From JACMNW01 sp043721855 (GTDB lineage: Bacteria > Pseudomonadota > Alphaproteobacteria > Rhodobacterales > Rhodobacteraceae), in contig JAYSPY010000043.1 of NCBI GenBank assembly GCA_043721855.1, positions 1 to 31,136 of the forward strand: a stretch of 31,136 bases of DNA, written 5' to 3'. The translations under genes were made by a program, and so were the position numbers. This document shows, in pieces, positions 31,105 to 31,136 of the stretch. The number at the start of each line of letters is the position of its first letter. Position 1 is the stretch's first letter. Under the pieces are notes generated by a model, which made no database searches, was not told where the DNA came from, and worked only from the letters and a program-made list of their open reading frames with translations.

Positions 31105-31136
31105 TCAGACGAAGAAAATGTCAGCCGCTGTGATCC
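31105..31136 (-). CDS. Possible 3' end of a gene entering from the right
   Basis: A minus-strand frame from the window edge ends in ITAADIFFV and a TGA at 31105-31107. Endings such as 'xADxFFV' are common in calcium-binding RTX-type or Hint-domain secreted proteins of Rhodobacterales, but ten codons cannot prove it. The position just beyond a terminator fits a convergent gene. Confidence 0.25.
   Translation of the reverse strand, partial: ITAADIFFV

Noticed and set aside
1..31136. CRISPR array or complete insertion sequence
   Set aside because: No regularly spaced repeats and no transposase frame with terminal inverted repeats were seen on either strand.

Overview
The window looks like a chromosomal segment of an alphaproteobacterium, most likely Rhodobacterales (Roseobacter/Paracoccaceae type). 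Three things support this: high-GC coding with strong G/C third positions, the SPOR lipoprotein - PBP5-like carboxypeptidase - tmk - holB - tatD - PhnP-like run, and an aa3-type ctaD whose ligand and proton-channel residues line up with the Paracoccus enzyme at a constant offset. This is inference from the sequence; no search was run.

Left edge (1-1680): a decayed, lower-GC accessory stretch next to a tRNA-Ser(UGA). It holds a family-2 glycosyltransferase that loses its family sequence near position 95, an unidentified ORF remnant, and a tyrosine-recombinase fragment that has lost its catalytic His and Tyr. From 1979 to 8605 lies a conserved housekeeping run on the + strand: SPOR lipoprotein, D,D-carboxypeptidase, thymidylate kinase, DNA polymerase III delta', TatD hydrolase, MBL-fold hydrolase and an AEC-family carrier.

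From 13256 down to 8602 the minus strand carries a PotABCD-like ABC importer (ATPase, binding protein, two permeases). An intercistronic terminator follows the binding protein, and a GC-rich hairpin lies between the permeases. tRNA-Leu(GAG), lipB (TTG start, Shine-Dalgarno fused to a nine-G tract), a class I cytochrome c, ctaD with two dyads in its leader, and a DUF2244 membrane protein follow.

The right half (17947-30791) is a catabolic region. It begins with a DUF1028 protein, a RidA-family protein and a flavin monooxygenase-like protein. A DeoR/GlpR regulator is then divergent from a class III aminotransferase/phospho-lyase and an APH-type kinase. Facing them is a minus-strand operon: a B12-dependent diol/glycerol dehydratase with large and medium subunits fused, its small subunit, an isochorismatase-fold hydrolase, an APC permease and an SDR. 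Another SDR is divergent from the dehydratase. The kinase/aminotransferase/SDR/permease set resembles amino-alcohol (1-amino-2-propanol) modules known from RMM microcompartment loci. Here it sits beside a dehydratase with no shell proteins, no aldehyde dehydrogenase and no reactivase in view. I regard this as the most novel part of the window: a candidate shell-free amino-alcohol/diol degradation locus. Its substrate cannot be fixed from sequence alone.
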